Assembly: GCF_000968375.1 (NCBI RefSeq)
Contig: NZ_CP009933.1
Coordinates: 4,836,001-4,900,000 of the forward strand
Length of the DNA: 64,000 nt
DNA from: Clostridium scatologenes
Lineage (GTDB): Bacteria > Bacillota > Clostridia > Clostridiales > Clostridiaceae
Direction of reading: 5' to 3'
How positions within the stretch are numbered: position 1 is the stretch's first letter; every line of letters starts with the position of its first letter. Shown in pieces: positions 62,005-64,000 of this stretch. A program made the translations under genes and the position numbers. The notes under the pieces are model-generated. The model saw nothing but the letters and a program-made list of their open reading frames with translations, was not told the DNA's origin and searched no databases.

Positions 62005-63300
62005 ATGGATTTTGTTTTTCCACTCAGACAACATGTAGGGACTCCATCTGAACCATTGGTTAAAAAAAATGATCTTATAAAAAGAGGTCAGATGATAGCA
62101 GGAAAGCCACAAGGAGCACTAGGAAGCAATATTTTTTCTAGTGTAGATGGTAAAGTAAAAGTTGTTGATATAGACCGGATTGTGATTGAAGAATCACAGA
62201 CAAATTTTGAAGAATACATACCTTTACAAGGGAAGACACCAAAAGATTTGATTGAGGAATCTGGAATTGTAGGTTTAGGTGGAGCTGGATTTCCAACCTA
62301 TGTGAAATTAAACGTCTGTTTTGAAAAAAAAGGAACTGTCATTATTAATGCAGCTGAATGTGAACCGATTTTATCACATAATATAGCGCGAATTGAAAAA
62401 GAGCCGGAAAAGCTTTTGAATGGACTAATGATAATCATGAAACTTGTCAATGCTGAAAAAGGAATTGTGGCTGTAAAAGGAATTCATAAAGAAGCAATTG
62501 AAAAAATTGAAAAGGTAAATACAAATAGTCAAATTTCCGTTTATGCACTGGATAATATTTATCCAATGGGTGAGGAGCGTGCCATTGTTAGAGAGACACT
62601 CGGAATCCTTTTGGAACCAGAACAACTTCCTATGGCAGCAGATGCAGTAGTCATTAATTCAGAGACTGTGTTTCGTATACGGGAAGCAATAGAAGATAAA
62701 AAACCGCTTATCGATAAGGATATGACAGTAGCTGGAAAATTAAAAGAAAATGCATCTATTCATGTATTAATGGATGTTCCACTTGGAATGAGTGTGGCAA
62801 AAGTGTTAGAAATGTCAGGAGGGCTTGGCGAAGAATATGGTGAGCTTATTATGGGAGGTCCATTTACTGGTAAGAGAACTTCTTTAGAGGAACCAATTAT
62901 TAAGACAACTGGAGGAATTATTGCAGCTGAGAGTTTTATGCCAGGACCATCAAAGATCGGACTTTTGGTTTGTGCATGTGGTGCAAATAAAGAACGTCTA
63001 GAAGAACAGGCATCAAGTATGGGTTCTGAGGTAGTAGGTGTTGAGTATTGTAAGCAAGCAAAACAAATTAAAAACACAAGGAAATGTGAAAATCCTGGGA
63101 AATGTCCTGGACAAGTACAGAAAGTAATGGCATTAAAGAAATCTGGAGCACAGGCGGTACTGATCAGTAATTGTACAGATTGCAGCAATACTGTAATGTC
63201 ATGTGCACCACAGTTAAAATTACCGGTTTATCATTGTACTGATGGGGCGATGCGCGCCGTTAATTATAAAATGATAAGAAGATTTAGAGAAGAAGAGTAA
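62005..63300 (+). CDS. prdC: Proline reductase-associated electron transfer protein PrdC
   Basis: 431 residues of an RnfC-like protein. An N-terminal barrel-sandwich (PLRQHVGTPSEPLVKKND) is followed by GIVGLGGAGFPTYVKL, INAAECEPIL, and a C-terminal Cys-rich part (VCACGANKERLE, EYCKQAKQIKNTRKCENPGKCPGQ, ISNCTDC). It is thought to pass electrons to D-proline reductase in Stickland fermentation. There is no in-frame TGA, so no selenocysteine codon interrupts this copy. ATG at 62005 starts MDFVFPLRQHVG; the earlier ATG adds unconserved residues. The ribosome site is weak. Codon use (CGT, CTG, CCG, GCG) is richer in G+C than upstream genes. Confidence 0.93.
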   Translation: MDFVFPLRQHVGTPSEPLVKKNDLIKRGQMIAGKPQGALGSNIFSSVDGKVKVVDIDRIVIEESQTNFEEYIPLQGKTPKDLIEESGIVGLGGAGFPTYVKLNVCFEKKGTVIINAAECEPILSHNIARIEKEPEKLLNGLMIIMKLVNAEKGIVAVKGIHKEAIEKIEKVNTNSQISVYALDNIYPMGEERAIVRETLGILLEPEQLPMAADAVVINSETVFRIREAIEDKKPLIDKDMTVAGKLKENASIHVLMDVPLGMSVAKVLEMSGGLGEEYGELIMGGPFTGKRTSLEEPIIKTTGGIIAAESFMPGPSKIGLLVCACGANKERLEEQASSMGSEVVGVEYCKQAKQIKNTRKCENPGKCPGQVQKVMALKKSGAQAVLISNCTDCSNTVMSCAPQLKLPVYHCTDGAMRAVNYKMIRRFREEE

Positions 63301-63344
63301 TAGGAGGAATTAAAAATGTATATAGTTAAGATTACTGGCTTATT

Positions 63345-63425
63345 ATTTTACTGACAGGGCAATGTGCGCTGTTAAATATAAAATGATAAGAAGATTCAGA
63401 AAAGAAAAGTAAGGAGGAATTAAAA
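63345..63425 (+). repeat. Degenerate tandem copy of the prdC 3' end
   Basis: The segment repeats 63235-63318 (end of prdC plus its GGAGGAATTAAAAATG context) with scattered differences. In the matching frame it still encodes FTDRAMCAVKYKMIRRF and RKEK before TAA, against CTDGAMRAVNYKMIRRF and REEE in prdC. The second copy supplies the AAGGAGG site for prdA; the first supplies one for a 12-codon frame at 63316. It looks like the leftover of a second prdC copy or a partial duplication. Confidence 0.85.
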
Positions 63426-64000
63426 ATGTCTATCACACAGGAAACATTGCAGCACCACTTAAAAGATCCTGCGATCTTTTGTTGCAGAAGAAAAAAAGGC
63501 TTGGTTATTAGTGCAGCAGATCTGGAAGATCCGGGATTATTTGAAGATATGCAAGAAGCAGGTCTCTTAACGTTAAGTCCAGATGGTTTACGTATTGAGC
63601 AGGTAATTGGAAGCACACTGCTTCAGGATGTTGAAGCACTTACACCAATTACAAAAGATGTACTTGATAAGGTTAACGAAGTAGAAGAAGCAACAAAAGA
63701 AAGTGTATCCGAAGCATTACATAAAGTTGAAGCTGTTTCGGAAGTTCAGTCGAGAGTTGGAGGTAACGGAATGATTCATATTGAAATTGGAAAGGCAGAA
63801 AAATTTGAGGGCTTAAAGTTGGATGTGCCTGTATTTGCTGGAGCAGCACCTGCAGCACCTGTAGAAGTGACAGAGAAAAGTGGAGAGAAGAAAGTAATTC
63901 ACAATCTTGTAAAAAAGCACATTAAAATTTCAGATGTAAAGCTTGGAAACAAAACTTCCATCAAGGATGGTGTTATTACCATTGATGAAGATATTGTTAA
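63426..64000 (+). CDS. prdA: D-proline reductase proprotein PrdA (partial, runs off the window)
   Basis: The first 191 codons of PrdA, open to the end of the window: MSITQETLQHHLKDPAIF, CCRRKKGLVISAADLEDPGLF, DMQEAGLLTLSPDGLRI. The full protein is cleaved at an internal Cys to make the pyruvoyl-containing and second subunits of D-proline reductase; that site is beyond the window. AAGGAGG site comes from the repeated prdC tail. Confidence 0.93.
   Translation, partial: MSITQETLQHHLKDPAIFCCRRKKGLVISAADLEDPGLFEDMQEAGLLTLSPDGLRIEQVIGSTLLQDVEALTPITKDVLDKVNEVEEATKESVSEALHKVEAVSEVQSRVGGNGMIHIEIGKAEKFEGLKLDVPVFAGAAPAAPVEVTEKSGEKKVIHNLVKKHIKISDVKLGNKTSIKDGVITIDEDIV

Noticed and set aside
62005..63300. 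Selenocysteine codon in prdC
   Set aside because: The frame is uninterrupted; no in-frame TGA and no SECIS-like hairpin next to one.
63316..63354. 12-codon frame after prdC as a leader peptide
   Set aside because: It arises from the repeated prdC tail and has no regulatory codon pattern; listed as part of the repeat instead.
1..64000. CRISPR arrays, prophage or complete insertion sequences
   Set aside because: No regularly spaced direct repeats, phage structural genes or transposase frames were found.

Overview
The window is AT-rich DNA from a low-GC Gram-positive anaerobe, almost certainly Clostridium sensu stricto. The gene set (choline TMA-lyase microcompartment, D-proline reductase genes, desulfoferrodoxin, two sigma-54 enhancer-binding proteins, Trp T-box) fits the C. 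sporogenes / group I C. botulinum neighbourhood; that species-level guess is inference. There are no rRNAs, phage genes, CRISPR arrays or complete insertion sequences. One tRNA (Trp) is present.

Positions 58-18778: a MerR-type regulator followed by a long one-direction operon for a glycyl-radical choline-degrading bacterial microcompartment (GRM1-type cut locus). It starts behind a MerR-style promoter (long spacer with a CCCTATAGGG dyad). In order it encodes two paralogous membrane transporters, a small winged-helix-like protein, two BMC-H shell proteins, a CoA-acylating aldehyde dehydrogenase homologue whose catalytic Cys is Ser, CutC, CutD, EutS-, EutP-, EutT-like and EutJ-like proteins, a GrpU-like Fe-S shell protein, a BMC-P vertex protein, PduS-like flavo/Fe-S protein, PduT-like Fe-S BMC-T, EutQ, a BMC-H with a long tail, an active aldehyde dehydrogenase, PduL and a last BMC-H. 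Choline would be cut to trimethylamine and acetaldehyde, then turned into acetyl-CoA and acetyl-phosphate. No alcohol dehydrogenase lies in the locus.

Positions 18865-22867: a double P-loop ATPase (minus strand), M18 aminopeptidase, and lysA carrying a frameshift in a T7 run.

Positions 23014-33188: what appears to be a self-contained sigma-54 regulon: a PAS-AAA-Fis activator, a chemoreceptor, a CitMHS-family carboxylate transporter, a split AtuA-like pair, a two-subunit CoA-transferase and a thiolase. Three good -24/-12 promoters precede the chemoreceptor, the transporter and atuA. Two of them have upstream clusters of a repeated palindrome of the form TTCTAR-N4-TTAGAA, the likely activator binding site. 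The logic is sense, swim to, import and thiolytically degrade one unknown organic acid. This is the most promising undescribed system here.

Positions 33370-61191: mainly housekeeping and accessory chromosome. It includes a giant cyclic beta-1,2-glucan synthase homologue, desulfoferrodoxin, trpS with T-box, ClC channel, HAD phosphatase, prfC, PAP2 protein, two very small genes (Lmo0937-like membrane protein and a zinc ribbon), ECF S component, AlbA-type protein, P-loop protein, tyrS, CsoR-like repressor, tsaE-tsaB-rimI, a double HD-GYP protein, a methyltransferase, a second sigma-54 activator (likely PrdR) and a ZnuA-like lipoprotein lacking the metal-binding histidines.

Positions 61301-64000: tRNA-Trp, then a sigma-54 promoter and the start of the proline reductase operon (prdC, a degenerate repeat of the prdC 3' end, and prdA running off the window). 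The prd genes have a visibly richer G+C codon choice than their neighbours.
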